Positions 1 through 6,193 of a stretch of 10,586 nt of DNA are shown one piece after another (within the stretch, counting starts at the first letter, position 1; the number at the start of each line of letters is the position of its first letter). The notes below the pieces were generated by a model. That model was not told where the DNA came from. It was given only the letters and a program-made list of their open reading frames with translations, and did no database searches. Both the position numbers and the translations under genes were made by a program. The stretch spans positions 1 through 10,586 of the forward strand of contig QHNU01000025.1 of the NCBI GenBank assembly GCA_003218525.1. The letters are read 5' to 3'. Origin of the DNA: Verrucomicrobiota bacterium. Its GTDB lineage: Bacteria > Verrucomicrobiota > Verrucomicrobiia > Chthoniobacterales > UBA10450.

Positions 1-2
1 CC

Positions 3-1277
3 CGGGCTTCCAATCTGACGATGTGCTCTTTCTGCGGAAAGAGTCATGCCGAAGTGCGCAAGCTCATTGCCGGGCCGGGCGTCTACATCTGCGACAGCTG
101 CATTAACGTCTGCAAAAGCATTCTCGACAAAGAGCTAAACGAGGATGCGCGACGACAGTCGTCAACGATTCGTGTTCCTAAACCGGCCGAAATTCGACGC
201 TCCCTGGACCAGTATGTGATCGGACAAGACATCGCGAAAAAGACTCTGTCAGTGGCGGTGCATAACCATTTCAAACGGGTCCTGCAAACGAACGCACCCT
301 CTGATTCATCGAGCGCGTTCCAGCCCGATCCCTTCGCGGACGTAGAGATCGAAAAGAGCAACATTCTTCTGATCGGACCGACTGGTTCGGGCAAGACCTT
401 GTTGGCCAAGACGCTGGCCAAGATCTTGGACGTTCCGTTCTGTATTGCGGATGCGACAACGCTAACCGAAGCAGGCTATGTGGGCGAAGATGTCGAGAAC
501 ATCATTCTGCGGTTGCTGCAAAACGCCGATTACGATGTGAAACGTGCCGAAATCGGCATCGTCTGTATTGATGAAATCGACAAGATTGGCCGCAAAACGG
601 ATAACGTTTCCATCACGCGAGACGTTTCCGGAGAAGGCGTGCAGCAAGCCCTGCTGAAGATTCTCGAGGGCAGTACCTGCAACGTGCCGCCGCAGGGAGG
701 TCGCAAGCACCCGCACCAGGAATACATCCAGGTGAATACCGAAAAAATCTTGTTTGTCTGTGGTGGCGCTTTTGTCGGACTGGATAAAATCGTTCAAAAG
801 CGGATCGGCCAAAAGACCATGGGCTTCGGCAGCCCGACTCTCGAGGTGGAAGCGGCGCTTGCCCGCGAAGCCGTGCGCCACGTCGAGCCGGAGGATTTGC
901 TCGCGTTTGGAATGATTCCCGAATTCATCGGCCGGCTGCCGGTCGTGAGCGCTCTCGATGCCCTGACCGAAGAAGAGATGGTCGCGATTCTAACCGAGAC
1001 GAAGAATGCGATGGTCAAGCAGTACACCAAGCTATTTTCGATGGAAGGAGTACGGCTTTCCGTCACCAAAGATGCCTTAAAAGCTCTCGCTGCCCAGGCC
1101 GTGACGAAAGGAACGGGTGCGCGTGCGCTCCGCTCGATGCTCGAGCGGATCATGCTCGATATCATGTATGACGTACCGAGCCGTGAAGACATCGCGGAGG
1201 TGACGATCAATCGCGCTGTAGTCGAAGGTAAAAAACTCCCACTCATTCGGAAGAAGCAGGACAAAGACGCCGCCTAG
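3..1277 (+). CDS. clpX: ATP-dependent Clp protease ATP-binding subunit ClpX (5' end outside window)
   Basis: ClpX is the AAA+ unfoldase that recognises tagged cytoplasmic substrates and threads them into ClpP. Numbering from the ATG at 21, the protein shows an N-terminal C4 zinc-binding domain (Cys2, Cys5, Cys24, Cys27), Walker A GPTGSGKT at 119-126, the GYVG pore loop at 152-155, Walker B ending in Asp184-Glu185, the RKH loop at 228-230, the arginine finger region FIGR ending at 305, and the sensor-2 GAR at about 366-368. The ClpP-docking tripeptide, usually Ile-Gly-Phe, reads Met-Gly-Phe at 267-269. The frame is open leftwards to base 3 (R-A-S-N-L-T before the ATG), and the first zinc cysteine directly follows that Met. 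Family members normally carry several residues before it, so the true start probably lies upstream and the gene is given as partial. clpP would be the expected upstream neighbour but is outside the window. cinA follows after 45 bp on the same strand. Confidence 0.97.
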   Translation, partial: RASNLTMCSFCGKSHAEVRKLIAGPGVYICDSCINVCKSILDKELNEDARRQSSTIRVPKPAEIRRSLDQYVIGQDIAKKTLSVAVHNHFKRVLQTNAPSDSSSAFQPDPFADVEIEKSNILLIGPTGSGKTLLAKTLAKILDVPFCIADATTLTEAGYVGEDVENIILRLLQNADYDVKRAEIGIVCIDEIDKIGRKTDNVSITRDVSGEGVQQALLKILEGSTCNVPPQGGRKHPHQEYIQVNTEKILFVCGGAFVGLDKIVQKRIGQKTMGFGSPTLEVEAALAREAVRHVEPEDLLAFGMIPEFIGRLPVVSALDALTEEEMVAILTETKNAMVKQYTKLFSMEGVRLSVTKDALKALAAQAVTKGTGARALRSMLERIMLDIMYDVPSREDIAEVTINRAVVEGKKLPLIRKKQDKDAA

Positions 1278-1308
1278 CGTCCTCTGGTAGCGCGATCGCG
1301 TTCAGCGC

Positions 1309-1333
1309 ATAGTGCGCATGTAATGCGCACTAT
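1309..1333 (+). promoter_or_regulatory. Perfect 11-bp inverted repeat over the cinA start codon
   Basis: Arm 1309-1319 (atagtgcgcat) and arm 1323-1333 (atgcgcactat) are exact reverse complements separated by gta. The right arm begins with the ATG of cinA, so in mRNA the start codon would lie inside the stem. The same DNA also contains two TGCGCA palindromes (1313-1318 and 1324-1329) exactly 11 bp apart, the spacing expected for a dimeric regulator on one face of the helix. No Shine-Dalgarno sequence precedes the ATG. Whether the element acts as an RNA hairpin, as an operator, or not at all is inference. Confidence 0.55.
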
Positions 1334-2558
1334 TGTGATCAACACCGGCACCGAGATTTTGCTGGGTGACGTCGTCAATGCGCACCTGGCATTCATCGCC
1401 CGTGAGATTTTTGAATTCGGCCTGCGGATCGACGAACAACGCACCATTTCCGATGGGACGACCATTGCCTTTGCACTCCGGGATGTTTTTCCATGCGCAG
1501 AAATCGTTTTCGTCACCGGCGGTCTCGGACCGACCACCGACGATGTCACGCGGGAGACTGTCGCCGAGTTGCTGCAACTCGAGCTGATCGAAGACACGCG
1601 AGTGCGCGAGGCGATCCACAGCCGACTTTCTCTTCGCCGTATCGCGCTGACGAAACGAGTCTGGCGGCAGGCGCAGGTTCCGATTGGCGCCGAGGTGTTG
1701 CCGAACGACAGAGGTACTGCGCCCGGACTTTATTTGCCGGCGAACGTGAACTCGACGGTCTCGTCGCCACATCTGTTCTTATTGCCCGGGCCGCCGCGCG
1801 AACTGCAGCCTATTTTTCGGCAGTCGGTCGCCCCGATTCTGCACCGGATTACGGCAGACTTGCATCCGCCGGCGATGCGGAAGTTTCAATTGGCCGTCAT
1901 GGGCGAGTCGATCGTCGAGAAAAAGATCGGAGCAAAAATTCTCGCGATTCCCGGTATCGAGCTTGGCTATTGCTCGCGTCCGGGCGAGGTCGAGGTGCGC
2001 GTGAGCGGAAGTCCCGAAGCGGTAGAAACAGCAGAAGGAATTATCCAGAGCGAGCTGGCCGATGCGATCTTTACCACGGAAGACGAAACGTTGGCCGCTG
2101 TGGTGGTGCGCCTGTTAAGCAAACGGGGCGAGACACTGGCCCTGGCCGAGTCGTTCACAGGCGGGTTGCTCGCGCATCAAATCACGAATGTCGCCGGTGC
2201 TTCGAAGGTATTTTTGGCCGGTTGGGTGGCTTATTCCAATGAAGAAAAGATTCGAGCGCTCGGCGTCGCTGCCAGCTCGATCCGGAGGTTTGGCGCCGTA
2301 AGTCAAGAGGTCGCGCTCGAGATGGGTGAGGGCGCGCGGACAGCTGCGCGGGCGACGCATTCGATTGCGACCACCGGTATTGCCGGGCCGAGCGGCGGCA
2401 CAGCGGAGAAACCGGTCGGGACTGCATTTATCGCTATTTCTTCGGCAAGTTACGCGCCCATCTGCCGTAAATTTTTTCTACCGAGTGATCGCGAGACGTT
2501 CAAACAACTCCTCGCGCAAAACGCATTCGATTTGTTGCGAAAACGATTGCTCGCCTAG
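1323..2558 (+). CDS. cinA: CinA family protein (nucleotide pyrophosphatase domain plus nicotinamide-nucleotide amidase domain)
   Basis: CinA proteins join an N-terminal MoeA/MogA-like domain, reported to hydrolyse ADP-ribose-type nucleotides, to a C-terminal PncC-type domain that deamidates nicotinamide mononucleotide for NAD recycling. Here the N-terminal domain covers about residues 3-170, with GTEILLGD at 9-16 and TGGLGPTTDDVT at 65-76. A KH-like linker follows at about 180-250. The C-terminal domain spans about 258-408, with AESFTGGLL at 275-283 (the family usually has Cys where this has Phe278), the Tyr304...Lys309 segment, TGIAGPSGG at 351-359 and PVGTAF at 365-370. The 411-residue length is normal for the two-domain form. 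The ATG at 1323 is preferred because homologues begin with the same M-R-x-x-x-I-N-T-G-T-E pattern. It lies 45 bp after clpX, so the two may be co-transcribed. No Shine-Dalgarno sequence is visible and the ATG sits in an inverted repeat. Confidence 0.95.
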   Translation: MRTIVINTGTEILLGDVVNAHLAFIAREIFEFGLRIDEQRTISDGTTIAFALRDVFPCAEIVFVTGGLGPTTDDVTRETVAELLQLELIEDTRVREAIHSRLSLRRIALTKRVWRQAQVPIGAEVLPNDRGTAPGLYLPANVNSTVSSPHLFLLPGPPRELQPIFRQSVAPILHRITADLHPPAMRKFQLAVMGESIVEKKIGAKILAIPGIELGYCSRPGEVEVRVSGSPEAVETAEGIIQSELADAIFTTEDETLAAVVVRLLSKRGETLALAESFTGGLLAHQITNVAGASKVFLAGWVAYSNEEKIRALGVAASSIRRFGAVSQEVALEMGEGARTAARATHSIATTGIAGPSGGTAEKPVGTAFIAISSASYAPICRKFFLPSDRETFKQLLAQNAFDLLRKRLLA

Positions 2559-2708
2559 TTATCGCCGTTGTCTGGTGGCAAAAAAGCGCTGCCGCGACAA
2601 AACGATGCCGGACAAACCAGGAATCGCTGCGGTCGCAACGCAAATGATCGATTCGCTGCCTGATACCAGCCAATAGCGATCAAGTTCTTGATGCCCGAAG
2701 TGAATATT

Positions 2709-2759
2709 CAGAGATTTCTCGGCTACGCTCGAAATGACAAGCCGCTCGCAATGAGCGGC
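2709..2759. repeat. REP-like dispersed element with adjacent hairpin
   Basis: On the minus strand, 2740-2711 reads ttgtcatttcgagcgtagcc followed by gagaaatctc. This resembles the short 'gtcatttcgagc...gagaaatctc' repeats that I recall as scattered through Bacteroidetes and Verrucomicrobia intergenic DNA; that is from memory, not a search. It abuts a perfect 7-bp inverted repeat, gccgctc (2741-2747) and gagcggc (2753-2759), with a 5-nt loop. A single copy cannot prove a repeat family, but the palindromic layout in a convergent gap is typical of REP sequences. Confidence 0.45.
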
Positions 2760-2882
2760 GGCAGGGCCATCATATGGTCCCGGTTACTGTCATCCCCTTT
2801 ACCCGCGCTGTAGTGTGCGCTGTCCCAGCGAACTTTGCCCGCGTCAACGTATTCAGCACCGCGCCCGCTATTCCGCCGAGGT

Positions 2883-2941
2883 AGGCGATTGACCTTGCCA
2901 GTCCGGCTCGGACTCGCCTCGGGCGGTTCGGTGAACCGCCC
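2883..2941. repeat. Cluster of three nested or adjacent inverted repeats
   Basis: Within 59 bp there are three perfect stems: aggcga (2883-2888) pairs with tcgcct (2914-2919). Inside it, gtccg (2901-2905) pairs with cggac (2909-2913) around gct. Immediately after, gggcggttc (2921-2929) pairs with gaaccgccc (2933-2941) around ggt. The last stem is 9 bp and GC-rich. Possible roles are a REP-type element, a Rho-independent-like stop without a U-tract, or a structured RNA end. The sequence alone does not decide. Confidence 0.5.
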
Positions 2942-3040
2942 CCGAACCAGCAGTTCCATCTGCTATTTCACTCTTATCCGCTGAGGACTCTGAAAGCGTT
3001 CGCGAGCAGGCAAGCGGACACTGGAGCGCTCGAGCCCGCG

Positions 3041-3649
3041 CTATCCCTGCACCTCGACCGGTGTCCCTACCTTGACGTGGTCGTAGAAAAGTTTCGCGCC
3101 GTCGGACGGCATGCGGATACAACCGTGCGACGCCGGATATCCAGGCAAGATCCCGACGTGCATGCCGACGCCTTCCCCGGTCAGGCGCATGAACCACTTC
3201 ATCGCTGCGCCTTGGAAGTGCGTGCCGCTGGGTGCTGAATCGATGTGCATGCTCACGCCCGCGCGCACAATTCGGCCGGAGCTGTCGACGAAATCCCCGT
3301 AAAGGGTCGAATGATGATTAGGATCCTTTTCGAGAACCGTAAAACTGCCGCTAGGAGAGCTATGTCCATGCTTCCCGGAGGAGATAGGCGAGTCGACGAT
3401 GATTTGGTCGCCCGTCAACAGATAGGCACGCTGTTTCGAAAGCGAAACGATGATATGGAGATCATCAGGGGTGACCTTGCCCAGGAGAGGCTGATTCACG
3501 GCCAGCGGTGGCTGTTTCTTGATCAAATCGACTGCGCTCCGCATCGGCTGCAAACCACTCTTTGGTTGATTGAATAATTGGGCGTCGGCCGAAAGAGCGA
3601 CGGCCAAGACTGCGCTGCTGAAAATTCCAATGGTAGAGGATTTAATCAT
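3041..3649 (-). CDS. Secreted L,D-transpeptidase (YkuD domain)
   Basis: YkuD-type enzymes make non-classical 3-3 crosslinks in peptidoglycan or attach proteins to it, using a catalytic cysteine outside the inner membrane. The 202-residue protein has a Sec signal peptide (residues 1 to about 23, ending Ala-Asp-Ala before Gln), a proline-containing linker, and a YkuD domain at about 63-200. The signature includes His164 in GMHVG and S-H-G-C-I-R-M at 174-180, giving the catalytic trio His164, His175 and Cys177, with Arg179. A longer frame opens to 3829, but the ATG at 3649 is preferred because the signal peptide begins there and because it overlaps the upstream gene's TGA as ATGA (3646-3649). 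That overlap suggests translational coupling. The stop is followed by a gap with hairpins. Confidence 0.92.
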   Translation of the reverse strand: MIKSSTIGIFSSAVLAVALSADAQLFNQPKSGLQPMRSAVDLIKKQPPLAVNQPLLGKVTPDDLHIIVSLSKQRAYLLTGDQIIVDSPISSGKHGHSSPSGSFTVLEKDPNHHSTLYGDFVDSSGRIVRAGVSMHIDSAPSGTHFQGAAMKWFMRLTGEGVGMHVGILPGYPASHGCIRMPSDGAKLFYDHVKVGTPVEVQG

Positions 3650-4500
3650 CGTGCGCGATACCCATCGACACGAGCGAGCCAGCCGGGTAGCCAGCGGGAT
3701 TCGCCGCGTTCCGGCGGCGAATTCGCGACTCGCCGGCGGAGAACAGTTTTGGCAGATGTAACGAATTCGTCGAGTGCAGATTGTGAATCGGCGTCGCGCA
3801 TATTTCCGAGTACCTGTAGGAGGCCCCAACCTTGTCCCTGATAGCGTTCAGTCGCGAGGGTGCCTTCGCCTTTAAAGTTGACGTAATCAACCAGCGCATA
3901 GCAGCCCGACGGGCTTGACACAAGCCGATCGAATTTCCGCTGCACGTTGTCGCGTTCGGCCGCGGATGCTTGGGCGAGCATCTTTGGCAAAGCGGCTTCC
4001 AGACGCGCGATAAGGAACTGTGTTTGAAGATCAATGGTGTCGACGAGAAATGCGCGAAGCTGTTTCATCTTCGGCGAATCCTGATCGCGCAAGAATTCCG
4101 TACGTGAGTTCCACGGACAGGCGATATCGTGGCCGGAGACGAGAAACTCTGGAAGCCTGGCACCGCGCGCAGAAACGAAGCCGACGAGTTTCGGGAAGCT
4201 TTCCTCGAACGGTCCGCGCTGACCTCGCGGATACCAGATAAAATGCCCAATGCCGAGCGACGCGAAATTTTCACCGGCATTCCACGAGGTCAGACCGGAT
4301 ACGGTGCCACCACACTCGTTTATCCAAATCCGTCGGCCAATCCGGTTGGCTTCGGTGGCGGAGATCGGGATTGTGGCGCCGATGGAAATTTGGCCCAGTG
4401 TCCCGGTCAGGATGGCAGCGCCCGCTATTCCTGGGACGACGGTTCGTATGCTTGACGCTGCCACTTTCTCCACTAGCGTGCCGAACTTCTTCTCGCCCAC
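3646..4500 (-). CDS. Putative secreted lysozyme-like protein of a conserved uncharacterised family
   Basis: I recognise this only as a conserved bacterial protein of unnamed function. From the GTG at 4500 it has 284 residues, a hydrophobic stretch at about 21-49 (signal peptide or membrane anchor), then the segment INECGG with Glu62 and, about 20 residues later, FASLGIGHF (about 79-87). An early Glu followed by a 'xIGIGH' segment resembles phage T4-type lysozymes (GH24), so a murein-cleaving role with Glu62 as acid is plausible but inferred. Later conserved-looking blocks are DYVNFKGEG (about 205-213), GQGWGLLQ and NSPPERGESRWLPGW (about 260-274). Coupling by ATGA to an L,D-transpeptidase supports a wall function. 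The start is uncertain: ATGs at 4539 and 4593 would overlap the divergent FKBP gene, and GTGs exist at 4473 and 4464. The 4500 GTG has AGGA 12 nt upstream. Confidence 0.7.
   Translation of the reverse strand: MGEKKFGTLVEKVAASSIRTVVPGIAGAAILTGTLGQISIGATIPISATEANRIGRRIWINECGGTVSGLTSWNAGENFASLGIGHFIWYPRGQRGPFEESFPKLVGFVSARGARLPEFLVSGHDIACPWNSRTEFLRDQDSPKMKQLRAFLVDTIDLQTQFLIARLEAALPKMLAQASAAERDNVQRKFDRLVSSPSGCYALVDYVNFKGEGTLATERYQGQGWGLLQVLGNMRDADSQSALDEFVTSAKTVLRRRVANSPPERGESRWLPGWLARVDGYRAR
4452..4479 (+). promoter_or_regulatory. Possible sigma70-type promoter for the FKBP gene
   Basis: TTGACG (4452-4457) and TAGCGT (4474-4479) are separated by 16 bp and lie 37 bp before the FKBP ATG. The -35 matches consensus in five of six positions; the -10 is weak (TA at the start and T at the end). 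The same two hexamers recur before the zinc-ribbon gene, which raises confidence slightly. The site lies inside the 5' coding part of the divergent lysozyme-like gene. Confidence 0.3.
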
Positions 4501-4516
4501 GTGGCGTAGTAATCCT

Positions 4517-5248
4517 ATGAAAAAACTTCTTATCGGCATGGTATTGGCAGCTCTAGCGGCACCCGTTTTGGCCGAAGATCGGCCGACGCTCAAGGACGCA
4601 AAAGATAAACTGAGCTACAGCATCGGGCTCGACATCGGCATGACTTTTAAGAAACAGAAAATGGATCTTAACAGTGACACACTCGCCGCCGGGGTGAAGG
4701 ACGGGTTGAGTGGCGTCAAACCGCTTTTAACCGAGGACGAAGTTCGGCAGGTGATGACGACGTTCTCAAAGGAAATGACGGAGAAAACAGCGATGGCTAA
4801 CAAAGAGGCAGCAGAAAAAAACACAGCGGAGGGTGGGAAATTTCTCACTGAAAATAAAAATAAGCCCGGAGTGAAAACAACCGCGAGCGGATTGCAATAC
4901 AAGGTGGTGAAAGAGGGAAGCGGTGCGCCCCCGAAAGAGAGCGACACGGTAGTGGTGAATTACCGTGGGACTCTTGTCGACGGCACTGAGTTCGACAGTT
5001 CCTATAAGCGTGGTGAGCCGGCAACCTTTCCGGTTAACCGCGTCATCAAAGGCTGGACAGAAGCATTGCAGTTGATGAAACCAGGTTCTAAGTACCAGTT
5101 TTTCATCCCGGCCAATCTCGCCTATGGCGAACGCGGCGCCGGCGGTGACATCGGTCCGAACGCGACTCTCATATTCGAGGTCGAGCTGTTGAACGTGAAG
5201 CCGGGAGAGAGTGGTGCAGCGGCGTCGCCTTCTTCCTCGCCGCAGTAA
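4517..5248 (+). CDS. Secreted FKBP-type peptidyl-prolyl cis-trans isomerase (Mip/FkpA-like)
   Basis: The protein catalyses cis-trans isomerisation of peptidyl-proline bonds and is expected in the periplasm as a folding helper. The 243 residues comprise a Sec signal peptide (1 to about 19, with Lys-Lys after Met and Val-Leu-Ala before the cut), an alpha-helical FKBP N-terminal dimerisation domain (about 27-115), and an FKBP catalytic domain (about 120-227). Active-site-type residues are Tyr149 in VNYRG, Asp160 in FDSS, Val176-Ile177 in the VIKGW block with Trp180, and Tyr203 in AYGERG. A short Ser/Pro-rich tail ends the protein. The architecture matches Mip and FkpA. A longer in-frame ATG exists at 4250, but the ATG at 4517 gives the signal peptide. 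No clear Shine-Dalgarno sequence is seen. The stop is 3 bp from the stop of the converging rsfS gene. Confidence 0.94.
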   Translation: MKKLLIGMVLAALAAPVLAEDRPTLKDAKDKLSYSIGLDIGMTFKKQKMDLNSDTLAAGVKDGLSGVKPLLTEDEVRQVMTTFSKEMTEKTAMANKEAAEKNTAEGGKFLTENKNKPGVKTTASGLQYKVVKEGSGAPPKESDTVVVNYRGTLVDGTEFDSSYKRGEPATFPVNRVIKGWTEALQLMKPGSKYQFFIPANLAYGERGAGGDIGPNATLIFEVELLNVKPGESGAAASPSSSPQ

Positions 5249-5251
5249 GGA

Positions 5252-5578
5252 TTAGCGTGCGCTCTGCGCGGATTCCCATTCCAGCCGAGGAGCGTCGCCC
5301 CACAGGTCCTCGAGAGAATAAAATTCCCGCTTATCGCGGTGGAAGACATGGACAATCACTTGCAGGTAATCGATCACGATCCATTGACTGGCGGGAAATC
5401 CATCAATGGCAGCGGGCCGAATTCTGTAGTCCTCTTTTAGTTTCGCTTCGACTTCGCCTGCGATTGCTTTCAGGTGCGGCTCGGACGTTCCTGAGCAAAT
5501 AACGAAGAAGTCGGTAAAACTCGAGATCCCTCGTAGATCGAGCACCGTGATCTCTTCCGCCTTTTTGCTCGAGGCCAA
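5252..5578 (-). CDS. rsfS: Ribosomal silencing factor RsfS (YbeB/Iojap family)
   Basis: RsfS binds ribosomal protein L14 on the 50S subunit and blocks joining with 30S, lowering translation in starvation. The sequence shows the family core: KKAEEITVLDLRG, SSFTDFFVICSGTS, a central AAIDGFPASQWIVIDY block and the C-terminal REFYSLEDLWGDAP. From the TTG at 5578 it has 108 residues, but family members usually carry about ten more before KKAE. The frame stays open upstream and reads D-S-E-P-L-A-R-V-C-A-D-L, which looks like the normal RsfS first helix. The only codon there at good distance from a strong GGAGGT is an ATA at 5614, which would give 120 residues. I list the conventional TTG start; the ATA alternative is described separately. 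The gene follows nadD, a common pairing. Confidence 0.93.
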   Translation of the reverse strand: MASSKKAEEITVLDLRGISSFTDFFVICSGTSEPHLKAIAGEVEAKLKEDYRIRPAAIDGFPASQWIVIDYLQVIVHVFHRDKREFYSLEDLWGDAPRLEWESAQSAR

Positions 5579-5610
5579 GTCGGCGCAGACCCTGGCTAGC
5601 GGCTCGGAAT

Positions 5611-6177
5611 CTATTTCGAGACCTCCAGATAGGTATACCGCGTCCGAATCATTTCCTCTACGATTGGCGGAACCAAATAACGAATCGGGGCGCCCCTCGC
5701 AACCCTGTTTCGAATTTCGGTGGCGGAAATATCGATTCGCCGCTCCACACTCAGATATTCGTGCGCGATCGGCTTTTCCACCCGTCGCAGAACGACAAAA
5801 GTCACCATCTTTTGCAAACCATCGAACTCGCGCCAGGTCGGGAGTTGCGGCAGATTGTCGTCGCCGATCAAGAAGAAGAGATCAGCCTCGCGATGCTTGA
5901 TCGCGAGCTGTTTAATCGTAGTAATGGTATAGGATGGCGGGGGGCGGCACAGCTCGAAATCGTCGGCTTCGAAGCATGTGTCTCCGGCGATGGCTGCCAG
6001 CAACATTTCCCAACGCACGTCGTTTGAGGCGATCGGGGCATCTTTCCCAGGCGAAGTTGCGGCTGGCACGAAAATAATCCTTTCGAGCTGAAGCTGCTCG
6101 AGCGCTTCCCGCGCCAGAATCAGATGCGCGTAATGGATTGGATCGAACGTACCGCCGTAGATTCCGATTTTTTGCAA
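5611..6177 (-). CDS. nadD: Nicotinate-nucleotide adenylyltransferase NadD
   Basis: NadD transfers AMP from ATP to nicotinate mononucleotide to form deamido-NAD in the cytoplasm. Starting at the TTG at 6177, the 188-residue protein opens with the nucleotidyltransferase signature IGIYGGTFDPIHYAHL (4-19; His15 and His18 form the HxxH), then PPSYTITT (about 80-87), GDDNLPQLPTW (about 105-115) and ends with ISATEIRNR (about 150-158), the second ATP-binding motif. The length fits the family. The start is uncertain: an ATG at 6240 would add 21 residues and overlap the namZ remnant by 47 bp, while the TTG lies 16 bp after that gene's stop; neither has a good Shine-Dalgarno sequence. The TTG is preferred because homologues begin just before the signature. 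The gene sits between the namZ remnant and rsfS, probably as one transcript. Confidence 0.93.
   Translation of the reverse strand: MQKIGIYGGTFDPIHYAHLILAREALEQLQLERIIFVPAATSPGKDAPIASNDVRWEMLLAAIAGDTCFEADDFELCRPPPSYTITTIKQLAIKHREADLFFLIGDDNLPQLPTWREFDGLQKMVTFVVLRRVEKPIAHEYLSVERRIDISATEIRNRVARGAPIRYLVPPIVEEMIRTRYTYLEVSK
5612..5626 (-). promoter_or_regulatory. Strong ribosome binding site pointing at an ATA codon for rsfS
   Basis: On the minus strand GGAGGT (5626-5621) is followed by six bases (CTCGAA) and then ATA (5614-5612), in frame with rsfS. This is one of the best Shine-Dalgarno sequences in the window. The ATA overlaps the nadD stop TAG (5613-5611) as ATAG. The next conventional start, TTG at 5578, lies 42 nt from the GGAGGT, too far to use it. 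An AUA start, or an ATG changed by mutation or sequencing error, would explain the layout. Confidence 0.5.
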
Positions 6178-6193
6178 GGCCGTAACGACAGGC

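Larger units (their letters stand above)
2559..3040. other. Gene-poor convergent gap with repeat and hairpin elements
   Basis: This 482-bp gap lies between the converging ends of cinA (+) and the L,D-transpeptidase gene (-). It holds a REP-like element and a cluster of inverted repeats, listed separately. I find no convincing gene. A minus-strand frame ending at 2771-2773 (residues such as LGGIAGAVLNTLTR) and an overlapping 78-codon ATG frame at 2723-2959 are both open, but neither resembles a family I know. No hairpin here is followed by a T-run on either strand, so a classic intrinsic terminator is not evident. Confidence 0.6.

Noticed and set aside
1291..1300. Palindrome cgcgatcgcg containing the cyanobacterial HIP1 core gcgatcgc
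   Set aside because: Only one intergenic copy stood out in a GC-rich window, and nothing else points to cyanobacteria.
2326..2676. Plus-strand 116-codon frame at the cinA 3' end
   Set aside because: Most of it is an out-of-frame shadow of cinA, and the tail shows no domain features.
2723..2959. Minus-strand 78-codon ATG frame in the convergent gap
   Set aside because: It runs through the hairpin cluster and the REP-like element, has low-complexity charged composition and matches no family I know; an overlapping frame is equally open.
3650..3829. 60-residue upstream extension of the L,D-transpeptidase
   Set aside because: It overlaps the lysozyme-like coding sequence out of frame and is Arg-rich; the signal peptide begins at 3649.
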